Assembly (NCBI RefSeq): GCF_002265265.1 | Contig: NZ_NOIF01000004.1 | Coordinates: 1 to 52,747, forward strand | DNA length: 52,747 bases | DNA from: Photobacterium sanguinicancri | GTDB lineage: Bacteria; Pseudomonadota; Gammaproteobacteria; Enterobacterales; Vibrionaceae | Direction of reading: 5' to 3' | In this document: positions 30,462 to 41,804 of the stretch, piece by piece | Position numbering within the stretch: position 1 is the stretch's first letter | How the letters are laid out: each line of letters opens with the position of its first letter | The notes under the pieces: model-generated | What the model saw: only the letters and a program-made list of their open reading frames with translations | What the model was told of the DNA's origin: nothing | The model's database searches: none | Program-made: the position numbers and the translations under genes

Positions 30462-31249
30462 TAACGAATAATACCGCGTTCTGTGTTATTCAATGCATCA
30501 CAGAATAAACCGATAGATGGCCATTCTTCTGCCATCTCAGCTAACACAGGCTTTACTTCCGCCAATGTTTTACCTGAACGGTAAATTTCTTTGTATGCTC
30601 GACGTAAAGCATGAAGCTCTGGCTTTTCAAAGCCATTGCGTTGAAGGCCAACCAAGTTTAACCCGTAAGGTGTCGCATGGTTCCCTTGTGCCAATACGTA
30701 TGGTGGTACATCTTGCACAACCGCAGAACAGCCACCAATGTAGCTATAAGCACCAACAGTACAGAATGGGTGAATAGCAGACAACGCCATCACGCCAGCA
30801 TAGTCACCAACCGTAACATGGCCACCAAGGATGGAGTTATTACCAATGTGGGTATGATTGCCAATCACTACATCGTGAGCAACGTGAGCATTTACACAAA
30901 GTAAATTGTCATTACCAACAGTGGTTACCCCTTTATCTTGGGTAGTGCCACGGTGAAGCTGGACGCTCTCACGGATCACGTTACGATCACCGACAACGAG
31001 GCGTGTCGCTTCACCGCTAAATTTCTTGTCCTGACACTCTTCGCCAATAACCGCAAACGGAAAGATGCGGTTATCCTGACCAATGACCGTCGGGCCTTTA
31101 ATCACAACATGAGACATCACTTCTGTGCCGTCGCCAATTTCTACATCTTTAGTGATATAGGTAAATGGACCAACCGTCACATTCGCGCCGATTTTAGCCC
31201 CTTCTTCCACTACAGCAGAAGGGTGAATTTGTGCCGTTTCGTGAATCAT
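30461..31249 (-). CDS. lpxA: UDP-N-acetylglucosamine acyltransferase
   Basis: First step of lipid A synthesis, transfers a hydroxyacyl chain from ACP to UDP-GlcNAc. 262 aa from ATG 31247-31249 ([14 protein letters not shown]), identical in length to E. coli LpxA. Left-handed beta-helix hexapeptide repeats run through about residue 190, with the catalytic His in VNAHVAHD (about 125) and the helical C-terminus. The start overlaps the fabZ stop by one base (TAATG). Confidence 0.97.
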   Translation of the reverse strand: MIHETAQIHPSAVVEEGAKIGANVTVGPFTYITKDVEIGDGTEVMSHVVIKGPTVIGQDNRIFPFAVIGEECQDKKFSGEATRLVVGDRNVIRESVQLHRGTTQDKGVTTVGNDNLLCVNAHVAHDVVIGNHTHIGNNSILGGHVTVGDYAGVMALSAIHPFCTVGAYSYIGGCSAVVQDVPPYVLAQGNHATPYGLNLVGLQRNGFEKPELHALRRAYKEIYRSGKTLAEVKPVLAEMAEEWPSIGLFCDALNNTERGIIR

Positions 31250-31701
31250 TAAAACTCTCGTCTTGCGCATTTTAGTTCAGCAGAGCAAACAACTGTGCCA
31301 TCAACTTTTGCTACACCATTAAACATAGCAATGCCGCGGCGCTCTTTCAGGTATTCCACTTCGATGATCAGCTGATCACCAGGGCCAACAGGCTTGCGGA
31401 ACTTCGCCTTATCAATACTAGCAAAGTAGTAAAGTTCGTTTTCAGCTGGCGCACCAAATGTTTTGAATGCTAATAAGCCAGTCGCCTGTGCCATTGCTTC
31501 AAGGATCATTACACCTGGGAATACTGGCATTTTTGGAAAGTGGCCAGTAAATTGCGGCTCGTTCACTGAAACGTTTTTAATTGCCGTTAGTGTTTTACCT
31601 TCTTCGTAATCGGTTACGCGATCGATCATTAAGAACGGGTAACGATGAGGAAGAAGCTCTTGAATTTCAGTGATGTTTAACGTTTTGTTCTCGCAAGTCA
31701 A
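31249..31701 (-). CDS. fabZ: 3-hydroxyacyl-ACP dehydratase
   Basis: Dehydrates 3-hydroxyacyl-ACP during fatty acid elongation and competes with LpxA for the same hydroxyacyl pool. Hot-dog motifs: [33 protein letters not shown] with catalytic His and Glu. No ATG fits the family: the TTG at 31699-31701 gives 150 aa ([16 protein letters not shown]), the usual length, and AGGA lies 9 nt upstream. The longer ATG frame from 31761 adds 20 unconserved residues. Confidence 0.93.
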   Translation of the reverse strand: MTCENKTLNITEIQELLPHRYPFLMIDRVTDYEEGKTLTAIKNVSVNEPQFTGHFPKMPVFPGVMILEAMAQATGLLAFKTFGAPAENELYYFASIDKAKFRKPVGPGDQLIIEVEYLKERRGIAMFNGVAKVDGTVVCSAELKCARREF

Positions 31702-31894
31702 AACTTGGATTCCTGTCAGTAAAGTGAAACGCAAAATAACAATGTTACTTTGGTTATTCAATTCGCTGCTATTTCAAAGCCGAGTTCGATGAATCAAAGC
31801 TAAAATAGCAAGGAAATGAAGTGTCCTACGATATTAAGAGCCGTAGAACACAATCGCACGTTGCCCATTTATATCGGCATACATGGCGCTGGCA

Positions 31895-32920
31895 TTAGCC
31901 TTCAGCGTCTATTTTTTTCTCAACAGCACGCAGGCGTTTATGCATGTCGTCAATTTTCATAACGCGTGCCGCCGTTTTACGCCACTCTTTGTTTGGCTGA
32001 AGCGGAATACCTGACGAGTAGAAACCCGGCTCAGTAATCGGACGCATCACCATCGCCATACCTGCAATCGACACACCATCACAAATTTCCATGTGACCGT
32101 TAAATACACTTGCGCCGCCAATGAAGCAGTTTTTGCCTACGGTTAAACTACCAGCCATCACAGTTGCACCTGCAATTGCAGTGTTTTCACCAATCGATAC
32201 ATTATGAGCAATCTGACATTGGTTATCGATAATCGCACCATCATGGATAATAGTGTCATCCAATGCGCCGCGGTCAATCGTGGTACATGCACCAATTTCA
32301 ACACGGTTGCCAATACGAACAGAACCTAGTTGAGGGATTTTGATCCAATTACCACGGTCATTCGCATAACCAAAGCCATCAGAACCCAATACCGTGCCTG
32401 ATTGTACTAAACAATCAGTGCCTAATGTCACGCGGTGGTAAACAGTCACGTTTGCCCACAGTTTAGTATTAGCACCAATCTCGGCTTCTTTACCCACAAA
32501 ACAGCCTGCGCCAATTTGCACGTTATCACCCAGCTTAACGCCAGATTCAATCACGGCATTGTGGCCAATAACAACACCCTTGCCCACGACGGCATCATCT
32601 GCAATGTATGCTGATGCTGCAATATCGTTCGCGGCTGCAGGCGTGGTATCAAGCAACTGAGCTACCTTGGCATAACCTAAATAAGGATTCGCCATCACTA
32701 ATGCATTGCCATTAAAGAAAGGGCGATCCCCTTCTTGTAGCATGACAGCCGAAGCTTGGCAGTCAGCAAGTTGCTTTCGGTATTTACTATTTGAAATAAA
32801 TGTAATTTGACCTTCACCAGCTTGCTCAGTGCCAGCAATAGAGTGAATTTCGACAGTGCCATCACCATGAAGCTCTGCACCTAATTTGTCTGCTAATTCA
32901 GCAAGGGTAATTACAACCAT
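31895..32920 (-). CDS. lpxD: UDP-3-O-(3-hydroxyacyl)glucosamine N-acyltransferase
   Basis: Third step of lipid A synthesis. 341 aa, E. coli LpxD 341. N-terminal uridine-binding domain (to about 100), then hexapeptide beta-helix repeats with catalytic His in NQCQIAHNV (about 240), and a C-terminal helix. AAGG lies 6 nt before the ATG. A 193-bp gap separates it from fabZ, larger than elsewhere in this cluster, with a weak hairpin but no clear terminator. Confidence 0.97.
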   Translation of the reverse strand: MVVITLAELADKLGAELHGDGTVEIHSIAGTEQAGEGQITFISNSKYRKQLADCQASAVMLQEGDRPFFNGNALVMANPYLGYAKVAQLLDTTPAAANDIAASAYIADDAVVGKGVVIGHNAVIESGVKLGDNVQIGAGCFVGKEAEIGANTKLWANVTVYHRVTLGTDCLVQSGTVLGSDGFGYANDRGNWIKIPQLGSVRIGNRVEIGACTTIDRGALDDTIIHDGAIIDNQCQIAHNVSIGENTAIAGATVMAGSLTVGKNCFIGGASVFNGHMEICDGVSIAGMAMVMRPITEPGFYSSGIPLQPNKEWRKTAARVMKIDDMHKRLRAVEKKIDAEG

Positions 32921-32970
32921 GAGTTACCTTATCTTTTTTGTTAGACGCCACCATTAAGGGTAGAGACAAC

Positions 32971-33003
32971 AAAGCTGCCATACGTTAAACGCATAGCAGC
33001 TTA
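32971..33003 (-). terminator. hairpin between skp and lpxD, weak terminator or attenuator
   Basis: AAGCTGC and GCAGCTT pair around a partly self-paired loop. On the minus strand the stem is followed by TTTGTTG, not a full T run, so partial termination after skp is possible. Confidence 0.45.
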
Positions 33004-33027
33004 GGTTATCTGTGGCGCTTTAATCAA

Positions 33028-33537
33028 TTATTTTACAGCAGAGATAACCTTGCTTGATAGGTCATCTTTTGGATCTGCGTAAAGTACAGCTTGTGCATCA
33101 ACAACGATGTCATAGCCTTCTTTTTTCGCAACACTTTGAATTGCTGTACGGATTTTCATCACTAGTTTTTGTTCTTCTTCAGCGCCACGACGACGTTGAT
33201 CTTCTTGAAGCGCTTTTGCTTTTAATTTGTAGTCTGAATCGAGTGACGCAAGTTCACGTTGAATCTTGGTACGGTCAGATTCACTTAGTAGCTCACCATC
33301 ACGCTTCGCTTTATCAACTTTTGTTTTCATGCGATTTTCGATGCTACGAAGTTCATCGATGCGATCTTTGAATTCGCTACGTAATTTTTCGGTAACATTA
33401 TAGCGTTTAGCCAACTGTTGCATGGCCTGACCTGTCGCTACATAACCGACTTTTTGTGCTGCTTCAGCTGCTTGTGCATACATCGACGATGATAAAATGA
33501 CAAGGCTAAGACTTGCTGCTTTGATCCATTGTTTCAA
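33028..33537 (-). CDS. skp: periplasmic chaperone Skp/OmpH
   Basis: Trimeric 'jellyfish' chaperone that carries outer-membrane proteins to BamA. 169 aa when started at TTG 33535-33537 (MKQWIKAASLSLVIL), which gives a normal Sec signal peptide cleaved after MYAQA (about 24). GAGGAG lies about 7 nt upstream. The upstream ATG at 33609 would overlap bamA by 53 bp and put 24 polar residues before the signal. The mature part begins with KVGYVATGQAM and continues as a long charged helix (about 60-130). Confidence 0.9.
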   Translation of the reverse strand: MKQWIKAASLSLVILSSSMYAQAAEAAQKVGYVATGQAMQQLAKRYNVTEKLRSEFKDRIDELRSIENRMKTKVDKAKRDGELLSESDRTKIQRELASLDSDYKLKAKALQEDQRRRGAEEEQKLVMKIRTAIQSVAKKEGYDIVVDAQAVLYADPKDDLSSKVISAVK

Positions 33538-33556
33538 AAGAGTTCTCCTCAAAAAA

Positions 33557-35974
33557 TTAGAATGTCTGTCCGATTGTGAAGGTAAAGAATTCCTCTTGGT
33601 CACCGTCATACTTCTTAAGCGGACTAGCTACCGAGAATACCAGCGGCCCCATTGGGGACATCCACTGAAGCGCGGCACCGTATGACGCACGAATTAATGA
33701 TGGATCAGAGTAGTCATACAAGTACTTACCATCAGTATCTTTCAGGTCGTACTCGGTATCCCACACTGAACCCGCATCCACAAACAGACTGGTACGAATT
33801 TGGTTTTTAAATTCTTCCGATGCAAACGGGGTTGGTACAATCAACTCCACACTTGCCAATGCAATAGCGTTACCACCCGCGGCATCTTTTGTGCCCGTAG
33901 CACAGTTGTTGTTGCCTGATGGGCCGCCACCGGAACAACCTTCAACATAAACAGCTTTCGGACCTACAGTATTAGAGCGGAAGCCTCGTAAAGTACTAAA
34001 GCCACCAGCGTAAAAGTTTTCATAAAATGGCATTAATTGATCACTGCCATTCTCTGTTGTACCGTAGCCGTTACCATAACCCACTTTACCGCGTAGCAAT
34101 ACCGTGAAATCATGGCCTTCATTCAATGGAATGTACTGGCGCACATCGTACTGCATTTTGAAGTACTGCGCATCAGAACCAGGGATCGTCATACGGTATG
34201 ACGCACGTTGGTGATTACCCGCTGTTGGGAAATAACCGCGGTTCAAGTTATTTCGCGACCATGAAACCGACCAATCAAAATCATCTAATTCAATGATGTT
34301 TTCACCACGGTCAAAACCATGGATCGCTTTGAATTTTTCGATTTGGTAGTACTCTCGGGTGTTAGAGATCTTGTTATGATCATAACCAACACCAAACTCA
34401 AAGAAGTTTAGCTCATCAAATGGGAAACCCCAGGTCAAACTAGCACCGTAACTTTGGTTGGTATAGTCCGAGATGTTGGCATTCGATGCTTCAAACTCGT
34501 TGTAGTAAACCTTACCACCAAGGCTGATCCCATCTAATGTAAAATATGGGTCACGGTAATCTAAGCTTATATTCTTTTGGTATTTATTGGTCATCGCATT
34601 GATACCAAAGCGTGTACCTGTACCTAAGAAATTATCTTGCTGTAAACCCGCCTGGAAACTAATACCTGATTCAGTACCATAACCAACACCGAAGTTAACG
34701 CTACCTGCGTTTGCTTCTTTTACGTTATAGGTCACATCCACCTGATCATCGGTTCCAGGAACGCGTGATGTCTGAACGTCAACGGTTTCAAAGAAACCAG
34801 TACGGCTCAAACGCTCTTTGCCACGTTCAACCGATTTAGAATTTAGCCAGCTGCCTTCCATCTGACGCATTTCACGGCGTAGTACTTCATCTTTGGTTGT
34901 CGTATTACCAGAGAAACCAATATTACGTACATACACGCGCTTGCCCGACTCAACATTAACCAACAAAGAAACTTCGTTCGTATCATCGTCAAAATCTGGA
35001 ATAGTGGTAACTTGCGGATACGCATACCCAGATTCGCCCAGCTTACGCTTAATGGCTTCTTCTAGAGCTGTTACTTGCGCACCGTTGTAAATATCACCGT
35101 TATTGAAAGTAACAAGTGTATCTAACTCATCTTGGCGACCAGCAACTTCCCCACGGAATTGAACACCTTTAACCGTGTATTGATCACCTTCATCAACCTT
35201 CAAGGTGATATAGACACCTTTCTTATCCGGCGAAATCGATACTTGGGTAGACTCTAACTTGTACTTCAAATAACCATTATTCAGATACTGAGAGCGCAAT
35301 ACTTCCATATCACCAGCCAGCACCTGCTTTTGGTACTTTTCATTGGCTAGGAAGTTCCACCACGGCACATTGGCCTGTAGGTTAAATTTACCGCGCAGTT
35401 CATCATCAGTAAAAACTTCGTTACCGATAAAGTTAATTTGCTTAATGGTTGCCGACACGCCTTCCGTAAATACAAACTTTAAGTCAGCACGGTTGCGTGG
35501 CAACGGCGTCACAACAGCTTGCACTGTCGCATTGTACTTACCCACACTGTAGTAAAAGTCTTCAAGACCTTTTTCAATTTTACTCAGCGTTGTGCGATCT
35601 AAGGCTTCGCCAATTTGAATGTTTGAGGCATTTAAATTTTCTTTTAGCTGCTCTTCTTTAATCGCTTTATTGCCTGAAAACGAGATATTAGCAATCGTTG
35701 GACGCTCCAACACTTTGACTAACAACACCTCACCATCGCGATAAACTTTGATGTCTTCAAAGTTACCAGAAGCAAATAGCGCTTGAATAACATCAGCGAT
35801 ATCACGGTCGTCGACCTTATCACCAACACGTACTGGCATCTTCAATAGTGCAGCACCTAACGTTACTCGTTGAAGACCTTCAAATCGAATATCGTCGACC
35901 ACAAATTGTTCAGCACTCTGCGCCATACTACTGCTTAGCAGTAGCGATGCGACCAACAGTTTTTTCATCGCCAT
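33557..35974 (-). CDS. bamA: outer-membrane assembly factor BamA
   Basis: Core of the Bam complex that folds beta-barrel proteins into the outer membrane. 805 aa, signal peptide cleaved after AQSAE-type site (about 20), five POTRA domains (about 22-420), and a 16-strand barrel with the conserved loop-6 motif (LRGFRSNTVGP, the VRGF/Y-type sequence) and terminal Phe in FTIGQTF. Between rseP and skp, the standard order. ATGs at residues 1 and 3 are both possible. Confidence 0.97.
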   Translation of the reverse strand: MAMKKLLVASLLLSSSMAQSAEQFVVDDIRFEGLQRVTLGAALLKMPVRVGDKVDDRDIADVIQALFASGNFEDIKVYRDGEVLLVKVLERPTIANISFSGNKAIKEEQLKENLNASNIQIGEALDRTTLSKIEKGLEDFYYSVGKYNATVQAVVTPLPRNRADLKFVFTEGVSATIKQINFIGNEVFTDDELRGKFNLQANVPWWNFLANEKYQKQVLAGDMEVLRSQYLNNGYLKYKLESTQVSISPDKKGVYITLKVDEGDQYTVKGVQFRGEVAGRQDELDTLVTFNNGDIYNGAQVTALEEAIKRKLGESGYAYPQVTTIPDFDDDTNEVSLLVNVESGKRVYVRNIGFSGNTTTKDEVLRREMRQMEGSWLNSKSVERGKERLSRTGFFETVDVQTSRVPGTDDQVDVTYNVKEANAGSVNFGVGYGTESGISFQAGLQQDNFLGTGTRFGINAMTNKYQKNISLDYRDPYFTLDGISLGGKVYYNEFEASNANISDYTNQSYGASLTWGFPFDELNFFEFGVGYDHNKISNTREYYQIEKFKAIHGFDRGENIIELDDFDWSVSWSRNNLNRGYFPTAGNHQRASYRMTIPGSDAQYFKMQYDVRQYIPLNEGHDFTVLLRGKVGYGNGYGTTENGSDQLMPFYENFYAGGFSTLRGFRSNTVGPKAVYVEGCSGGGPSGNNNCATGTKDAAGGNAIALASVELIVPTPFASEEFKNQIRTSLFVDAGSVWDTEYDLKDTDGKYLYDYSDPSLIRASYGAALQWMSPMGPLVFSVASPLKKYDGDQEEFFTFTIGQTF

Positions 35975-36010
35975 TACTGTTCTGATTATTCCTTGCTAAA
36001 AACGCATTTA

Positions 36011-37402
36011 TTAAAGGCGGGTAAAATCATTGAATAGCGCGACGGCCATTAACGCAACCAAAATGGCTGAGCCCACTCTGTAGCCAATGTCCTGAACGCG
36101 TTCAGAGACTGGTCGGCGTGTTACTGCTTCGATAGCGAAGAACATCAAGTGTCCACCGTCTAATACTGGAAGCGGTAACAAATTCACAATACCTAAATTC
36201 ACACTGATCAATGCTAGAAAGCCAAGGAAGTAAACCAAGCCATAGTCGGCGGTCATTCCAGCACCTTTTGCAATTGAAATAGGGCCACTTAGGTTTTTTA
36301 CAGCCACATCACCCGTTACAAGTTTAGTGACCATATCAAATGTTAATGTGACTAACTGCCACGTTTTTTCCGTTGCTTTGCCTACAGCTTCAATAGGACC
36401 AAACTGTAAATTAAGACGGTAAGATTCCGGCCAAGGTTCAAGCTCAGGGGCAAAACCAGCGTAACCAATCACTTCACCGTCAGCTAAGGTTCGGGCTTTA
36501 GGTGTTAATGTTAACGTCACTAACTTAGTCTCAGGAGCAACCTCGGCTGAATCGACTAACTGACTCTGGCGACTCACCTCGATAATTAACGCTTGCTCGG
36601 GATGAGAACGTACAGCATCAACCACTTGCTGCCATTGCGTCACAGGTTGTCCATCAATTGCAGTAATACGATCATTTAACCGCATATCAGCATCAATAGC
36701 TGCACCGCCGTCAACAAGTTGTGAAATAGAGAGCGTTATCTTTGGGGTATAGGGTTTCATCCCTAGACTCGTCATTACACGCTCAGTTTCAGGATCAAAG
36801 TGCCAATACTCTAAATCCAATGTTCTTTCGACAGTAGCTCCACCTTCGGGTTCCGTCGCCGTGATCACCATTTTCTTATCGCCAATATGGGAGATCATCG
36901 CCATATTAACGGATTCCCAATCAGCGGTTTTGATACCTGAAATAGATTTAAGTTCCATTCCTGGTTCAATTCCTGCAGTTGCAGCAATAGATTGCGGCGC
37001 AATATCACCAATCACGGGCTTAACTGCAGGCACACCAATGAGGTAAACCACCCAGTAAGCAAAAATAGCAAAAATGAAGTTTGCTATTGGTCCGGCAGCA
37101 ACAATCGCACTGCGCTGCCACAGCGTTTTATTATTGAACGCTTGCTGACGACGATGCTCTGGTACGTCATCAACTCGCTCATCGAGCATTTTGACGTAAC
37201 CGCCTAGCGGGATCATCGCTAAGGTATATTCAGTACCATCTTTGCCTTTCTTTTGCCAAATTGCCTTACCAAAACCGATGGAAAAACGCTCAACAAAAAC
37301 ACCACAACGGCGAGCAACCCAAAAGTGACCAAACTCGTGGACTGCGATTAGTACACCAAGCGCAACAAGAAATGCGCCTAAATTCCATAAAATGCCTGTC
37401 AT
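36011..37402 (-). CDS. rseP: site-2 membrane metalloprotease RseP
   Basis: Inner-membrane zinc protease that makes the second cut in RseA and so activates sigma-E; it also clears signal peptides. 463 aa; zinc site HEFGH (residues 22-26) in the first helix, two PDZ domains in the periplasmic part (about 115-310), and the third zinc ligand in LPVLDGGHL (about 415). ATGA overlap with the dxr stop. E. coli RseP is 450 aa. Confidence 0.96.
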   Translation of the reverse strand: MTGILWNLGAFLVALGVLIAVHEFGHFWVARRCGVFVERFSIGFGKAIWQKKGKDGTEYTLAMIPLGGYVKMLDERVDDVPEHRRQQAFNNKTLWQRSAIVAAGPIANFIFAIFAYWVVYLIGVPAVKPVIGDIAPQSIAATAGIEPGMELKSISGIKTADWESVNMAMISHIGDKKMVITATEPEGGATVERTLDLEYWHFDPETERVMTSLGMKPYTPKITLSISQLVDGGAAIDADMRLNDRITAIDGQPVTQWQQVVDAVRSHPEQALIIEVSRQSQLVDSAEVAPETKLVTLTLTPKARTLADGEVIGYAGFAPELEPWPESYRLNLQFGPIEAVGKATEKTWQLVTLTFDMVTKLVTGDVAVKNLSGPISIAKGAGMTADYGLVYFLGFLALISVNLGIVNLLPLPVLDGGHLMFFAIEAVTRRPVSERVQDIGYRVGSAILVALMAVALFNDFTRL

Positions 37403-38595
37403 TTTGCTACCTTAGCAATCTCTTCCTGAGCTAAAAGTCGTGCCATTCTATCTAGCTCAATCACACATTCCAAGTCAGTTGGTTCTTCCTTGGGTGCTGT
37501 TTCTAAGACTAAGTGGTTGATTTTAGCAATATCAGTAAAGCCAATGCGCTTATCTAAGAATGCTGCAACCGCTTCTTCATTGGCGGCATTCAGTGCCGTC
37601 GTTGCTGCTTGACCACTGTAACACGCATCCATCGCTAATTTCAGACAAGGGTAACGGTCATAATCTGGCTGTAAAAAAGTAAACTCACCCACTTGGCTAA
37701 AATCGAGCGGCGCAACACCTGCATCTACCCTTTCAGGATAGGACATCGCACACGCAATTGGGGTTCTCATATCCGGTAGCCCCATCTGCGCAAGCACAGA
37801 GCCATCCTTATATTGCACCATTGAGTGGATCACAGACTGAGGGTGAATAATCACCTGCATTTGTTCACGCGAAGCATTAAACAACCAGCGTGCTTCTATG
37901 TACTCTAAGCCCTTATTCATCATAGTGGCAGAATCCACCGAAATCTTCGGTCCCATTGACCAATTCGGGTGTGCAATTGCCATTTCTGGCGTTACTGCAT
38001 CTAGTTCTGCAATATCCGTGTAACGAAACGGACCGCCAGAGCCTGTAAGTAAAATCTTGCTGATACCATGCTCAGTCAGGTCGCAGCGCCCCATCCGACG
38101 TTGAATTTCGGCAGGTAAACATTGAAAGATAGCATTATGTTCACTGTCTACTGGCAGCAATTCAGCACCATATTGTTCGCAAGCATCAATGAACATTTGT
38201 CCTGACATTACCAAGGCTTCTTTATTCGCCAGTAAAATACGCTTACCCGCTTTTACACCAGCCATGGTTGGCATTAACCCTGCCGCGCCCACAATGGCTG
38301 CCATAACCGTATCAATCTCGTCTAGGGAGGCAACCTTGCAGAGTCCCTGTTCGCCTGCGAGCACGATTGTTTGCATCGATTGCTCAATCAGCATAGCGGC
38401 TAACGCATTCGCCGCCGACTCATCAGCCATCGCGACATATTTCGGCTGCCACTGGCAGCACAACTCAAACATTTTTTGAGCATTAGAACCTGCAGCAAGC
38501 GCTACGACATCAAATAAATCAGGGTTTTGTGCTGCAACAGCCAGTGTGCTTGTACCGATAGAACCAGTAGCACCTAAGATTGATAACTTACGCAT
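37399..38595 (-). CDS. dxr: 1-deoxy-D-xylulose-5-phosphate reductoisomerase
   Basis: Second step of the MEP isoprenoid pathway, NADPH-dependent; target of fosmidomycin. 398 aa, equal to E. coli. NADPH loop [10 protein letters not shown] (7-16), LANKEALVM, metal ligands in [20 protein letters not shown], and [19 protein letters not shown]. In E. coli dxr lies before uppS; here it follows cdsA, between cdsA and rseP. A hairpin separates it from cdsA. Confidence 0.97.
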   Translation of the reverse strand: MRKLSILGATGSIGTSTLAVAAQNPDLFDVVALAAGSNAQKMFELCCQWQPKYVAMADESAANALAAMLIEQSMQTIVLAGEQGLCKVASLDEIDTVMAAIVGAAGLMPTMAGVKAGKRILLANKEALVMSGQMFIDACEQYGAELLPVDSEHNAIFQCLPAEIQRRMGRCDLTEHGISKILLTGSGGPFRYTDIAELDAVTPEMAIAHPNWSMGPKISVDSATMMNKGLEYIEARWLFNASREQMQVIIHPQSVIHSMVQYKDGSVLAQMGLPDMRTPIACAMSYPERVDAGVAPLDFSQVGEFTFLQPDYDRYPCLKLAMDACYSGQAATTALNAANEEAVAAFLDKRIGFTDIAKINHLVLETAPKEEPTDLECVIELDRMARLLAQEEIAKVAK

Positions 38596-38616
38596 ATATC
38601 ACTTCATTTGGCTTAG

Positions 38617-38646
38617 AAAAGGTAGCTACACTGTAGCTACCTTTGA
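38617..38646 (-). terminator. hairpin with short T run between cdsA and dxr
   Basis: AAAGGTAGCTAC, loop ACT, GTAGCTACCTTT; on the minus strand followed by TTTTC. A moderately strong intrinsic terminator or attenuator after cdsA, which suggests dxr may have its own promoter as well. Confidence 0.7.
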
Positions 38647-38660
38647 ATAGGAGATAATGA

Positions 38661-39503
38661 CTACCAAAGGTAGAATAGAGCAAAGACGGGAAGCGCGGCG
38701 GTTAAACTGTCGATACGGTCTAAGATACCACCGTGACCAGGTAATATTGTGCCGCTATCTTTTATACCAGCAACACGCTTGAACATACTTTCAACCAAAT
38801 CGCCAAGAACAGAAATCACCACTGTCACCATCGCGATAGCAAGTAATGAGCCTACACCTGAAAATGGAATGTTCATCAGTGAAGCACCACTCCAAGCAAT
38901 AAACATTGCCAATACAGCTCCGCCGACTAAACCTTCGATGGTCTTATTCGGGCTAACTGATGGCGCCATTTTATGTTTGCCAAAGCGTTTACCAGTGAAA
39001 TACGCACCTGTATCTGCCGCCCATACAATAAAGCATACCAGCATCACAAGCTGTGAGCCGTGATACGGTGATTCAGCATAGTTAACGGCACGAAGCAGTA
39101 AAATGCCCCAAAAGAAAGGCAATAACGTCAATACACCAAATACACCTTTCAACAATGCCGATGATGACCAAAGCTTAGCGCTTTTTGGGTAAGTGATCGC
39201 CAACGTAGAAGCCACTAACCACCAAATACCGCCGACGGCTAGCATCGCACGGTGGGAATCACCAACCGCAGCCAGCGCCGTAACATCAGTGGGCATTGCA
39301 GCTAAAGAAGCACCAAATACCAGTGTAAACAGGCTCACGATTTGGACGCGAGCGTTACCATTTATAAATTGAGTCCATTCCCAAAAGCCCACCATAGTAA
39401 TCGCGGCAAGTGCCACAACAAAAGCAGGAAAAGGTAGGAAGAAAATACCCGCAATAACCAAAGGCGCGAGAATCAATGCCGTTATAATTCGTTGCTTAAG
39501 CAA
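38661..39503 (-). CDS. cdsA: phosphatidate cytidylyltransferase
   Basis: Makes CDP-diacylglycerol, the precursor of all membrane phospholipids. 280 aa, about eight membrane helices, with the CdsA signature S-F-KR-AGIKDSG-I-PGHGG-LDR-DS (residues about 235-268). The start is TTG 39501-39503 (MLKQRIITALIL) with GAGG 7 nt upstream; no in-frame ATG is close. Follows uppS by 24 bp. Confidence 0.95.
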   Translation of the reverse strand: MLKQRIITALILAPLVIAGIFFLPFPAFVVALAAITMVGFWEWTQFINGNARVQIVSLFTLVFGASLAAMPTDVTALAAVGDSHRAMLAVGGIWWLVASTLAITYPKSAKLWSSSALLKGVFGVLTLLPFFWGILLLRAVNYAESPYHGSQLVMLVCFIVWAADTGAYFTGKRFGKHKMAPSVSPNKTIEGLVGGAVLAMFIAWSGASLMNIPFSGVGSLLAIAMVTVVISVLGDLVESMFKRVAGIKDSGTILPGHGGILDRIDSLTAALPVFALFYLW

Positions 39504-39527
39504 GCTGCATCCTCTTTAAAATCTTTT

Positions 39528-40292
39528 TTATTGTTGAAGCAATGCCTGGAGCTGCTCACCGGTGCAGCCAAAACGGCGCTCACGATTAACAAACCATGCC
39601 ATCGCATTCGCAAAGCTGTCGTCATTAAAATCTGGCCAGTGCTGCTCACAAAAGTACATTTCAGCATAAGCCATCTGCCACAGCATGAAATTACTAATTC
39701 GGGATTCACCACTGGTACGAATCAATAGATCAACATCAGGTAACCCTGCGGTGGTTAAACCTTCTGCTAACATATCTTCGGTAATATCTTCAGCCGTCAA
39801 ACCGTGTTCAGCCACTTGAACAGCAAGACGTTTGGTTGCTTGAAGGATGTCCCACTGGCCACCGTAGTTCGCCGCCACATTCAACACCATGCCGGTATTG
39901 TCTGCGGTTAATGTTTCAGCTGCCATGATTTTGTCTTGTAAACGTTGGCTGAAACGGCTGGTATCACCAATGATTTTCAAACGAATATTATTTTTGTGCA
40001 GACGTTTAACTTCACGACCTAATACCGTCATGAACAGTTCCATTAACAATGAAACTTCCGCCTCTGGGCGGCGCCAGTTTTCACTGCTAAACGCGAATAA
40101 GGTGACAACTTTAATGCCAAAACGATTAGCTACAGATACTGTTTTACGAACAGCCTCAACACCTGCTTTATGACCGAAAACACGAGCCTTGCCCTGTGCT
40201 TTAGCCCAACGACCATTGCCATCCATGATCACTGCAACATGCTTAGGAAGGCTATCGATGCTCAGTGGGGTGTCAGTTGTCGATTCCGACAT
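39528..40292 (-). CDS. uppS: undecaprenyl diphosphate synthase
   Basis: Condenses isopentenyl diphosphate units to C55-PP, the carrier for peptidoglycan and lipopolysaccharide. 254 aa; [13 protein letters not shown] with the catalytic Asp24, [16 protein letters not shown], and [17 protein letters not shown]. The GAGGAAG ribosome site sits in the T-rich tail of the frr terminator just upstream. Confidence 0.97.
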   Translation of the reverse strand: MSESTTDTPLSIDSLPKHVAVIMDGNGRWAKAQGKARVFGHKAGVEAVRKTVSVANRFGIKVVTLFAFSSENWRRPEAEVSLLMELFMTVLGREVKRLHKNNIRLKIIGDTSRFSQRLQDKIMAAETLTADNTGMVLNVAANYGGQWDILQATKRLAVQVAEHGLTAEDITEDMLAEGLTTAGLPDVDLLIRTSGESRISNFMLWQMAYAEMYFCEQHWPDFNDDSFANAMAWFVNRERRFGCTGEQLQALLQQ

Positions 40293-40302
40293 AAATCTTC
40301 CT

Positions 40303-40338
40303 CAAAAAAAAACGCTGTGCTGCACGCACAGCGCTTTA
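40303..40338 (-). terminator. rho-independent terminator after frr
   Basis: AAGCGCTGTGC, loop GTGCA, GCACAGCGTT followed by a run of T on the minus strand. It would stop much of the rpsB-tsf-pyrH-frr transcript before uppS. Confidence 0.9.
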
Positions 40339-40368
40339 ACTTACATAAAGCTAATGAGCTGAGAAGAA

Positions 40369-40926
40369 TTAAACTTCCATTAACTCTTTTTCTTTAACTT
40401 CAAGTACTGAATCGATGTTCTTCACTGCAACGTCAGTCAGTTTCTGAATCTCATCTTGTGCGCGGTGATCATCATCTTCAGAGATTTCTTTGTCTTTTAG
40501 AAGACCTTTAACGTCTGCGTTAGCGTCACGACGAATGTTACGAACAGCAACACGACCTTGCTCAGCTTCAGCACGTACGATCTTAACAAGATCGCGACGA
40601 CGCTCTTCTGTTAGTGCAGGAAGTGGAACACGGATAACCGTGCCAGCAGACATTGGGTTTAGGCCCAAGTCAGACATCATGATTGCTTTTTCAATTTTAG
40701 GCGTCAATTCTTTATCGAATACAGTGATCGCCAGTGTACGAGAATCTTCAGCAACAACGTTTGCAAGTTGCTTAAGCGGTGTATTTGCACCGTAGTATTC
40801 TACGTAAATAGTATCTAGTAGGCTTGGGTGCGCACGGCCAGTACGAATCTTAGCCAGTTGGTTTTTTAGCGCATCAACGCTTTTTGCCATGCGCTCTTGC
40901 GCATCTTGTTTAATTGCATCAATCAC
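40369..40926 (-). CDS. frr: ribosome recycling factor
   Basis: Splits the post-termination ribosome with EF-G. 185 aa, E. coli length. Start is GTG 40924-40926 ([13 protein letters not shown]), as in E. coli where frr also begins with GTG; AAGGA lies 9 nt upstream. Conserved ends: [12 protein letters not shown] and the long helix to KEKELMEV. Confidence 0.97.
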   Translation of the reverse strand: MIDAIKQDAQERMAKSVDALKNQLAKIRTGRAHPSLLDTIYVEYYGANTPLKQLANVVAEDSRTLAITVFDKELTPKIEKAIMMSDLGLNPMSAGTVIRVPLPALTEERRRDLVKIVRAEAEQGRVAVRNIRRDANADVKGLLKDKEISEDDDHRAQDEIQKLTDVAVKNIDSVLEVKEKELMEV

Positions 40927-40985
40927 GATTAATATCCTTGATTATTCGGTCACTATAAAGGGCCCTTTAGAGCCCTTTACGAAAA

Positions 40986-41714
40986 TTAGTCGTTAGTGAT
41001 CAGAGTGCCTTCTTTCTCACCCATAACCACGCGGCGAAGAGCGCCAGGCTTATTCATGTTGAATACACGAATAGGCATTGAGTGGTCACGAGCAAGAGTG
41101 AATGCAGCTAAGTCCATCACTTTCAGTTCTTTTTCAAGAACATCATTGTAGCCCAGCTTATCACAAAGAACAGCATCAGGGTTTTTAACTGGATCATCTG
41201 TGAACACACCGTCAACTTTCGTTGCTTTAAGCACCACGTCAGCTTCAATTTCAATACCACGTAGACACGCAGCAGAATCAGTTGTGAAGAATGGGTTGCC
41301 GGTACCAGCAGAGAAGATCACAACACGACCTTGACGTAACTGGCTGATAGCGTCAGCCCAGTTGTAGTTGTCACATACGCCGTTTAGAGGAATTGCAGAC
41401 ATTACTCGAGCGTTCACATAGGCACGGTGAAGTGCGTCACGCATCGCAAGACCATTCATAACAGTTGCTAGCATGCCCATGTGGTCGCCCACAACTCGGT
41501 TCATACCCGCTTCAGCAAGACCAGCACCACGGAACAAGTTACCACCACCGATAACAAGACCAACTTGTACACCCAGTTCAATCAGTTCTTTAACTTCTTG
41601 TGCCATACGGTCAAGAACTTGTGCGTCGATACCAAAACCTTCTTCGCCTTGTAGCGCTTCGCCACTCAGTTTAAGTAAGATTCGTTGATAAGTCGGTTTA
41701 GGGTTTGTGGTCAT
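40986..41714 (-). CDS. pyrH: UMP kinase
   Basis: Hexameric amino acid kinase family enzyme that phosphorylates UMP, allosterically controlled by GTP and UTP. 242 aa; [26 protein letters not shown] and [13 protein letters not shown] motifs. AAGG lies 7 nt before the ATG. It follows tsf across a terminator-like hairpin, and frr follows 59 bp later. Confidence 0.97.
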   Translation of the reverse strand: MTTNPKPTYQRILLKLSGEALQGEEGFGIDAQVLDRMAQEVKELIELGVQVGLVIGGGNLFRGAGLAEAGMNRVVGDHMGMLATVMNGLAMRDALHRAYVNARVMSAIPLNGVCDNYNWADAISQLRQGRVVIFSAGTGNPFFTTDSAACLRGIEIEADVVLKATKVDGVFTDDPVKNPDAVLCDKLGYNDVLEKELKVMDLAAFTLARDHSMPIRVFNMNKPGALRRVVMGEKEGTLITND

Positions 41715-41756
41715 TAGGATTACCTTCCAGGCTTACAATTGAGATATGGAGTTGTA

Positions 41757-41787
41757 AAAAGACCGCAGCCTTGGCTACGGTCTTTAG
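41757..41787 (-). terminator. terminator-like hairpin after tsf
   Basis: AAAGACCG-AGCC and GGCT-CGGTCTTT pair with one mismatch and are followed by TTTTTAC on the minus strand. It lowers read-through from the abundant rpsB-tsf message into pyrH. Confidence 0.82.
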
Positions 41788-41804
41788 AGTTCTTACAAGA
41801 AGGA

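Noticed and set aside
31702..31761. ATG start 20 codons upstream of fabZ
   Set aside because: The extension is not conserved, while the TTG start gives the standard 150-aa protein with an AGGA site at the right distance.
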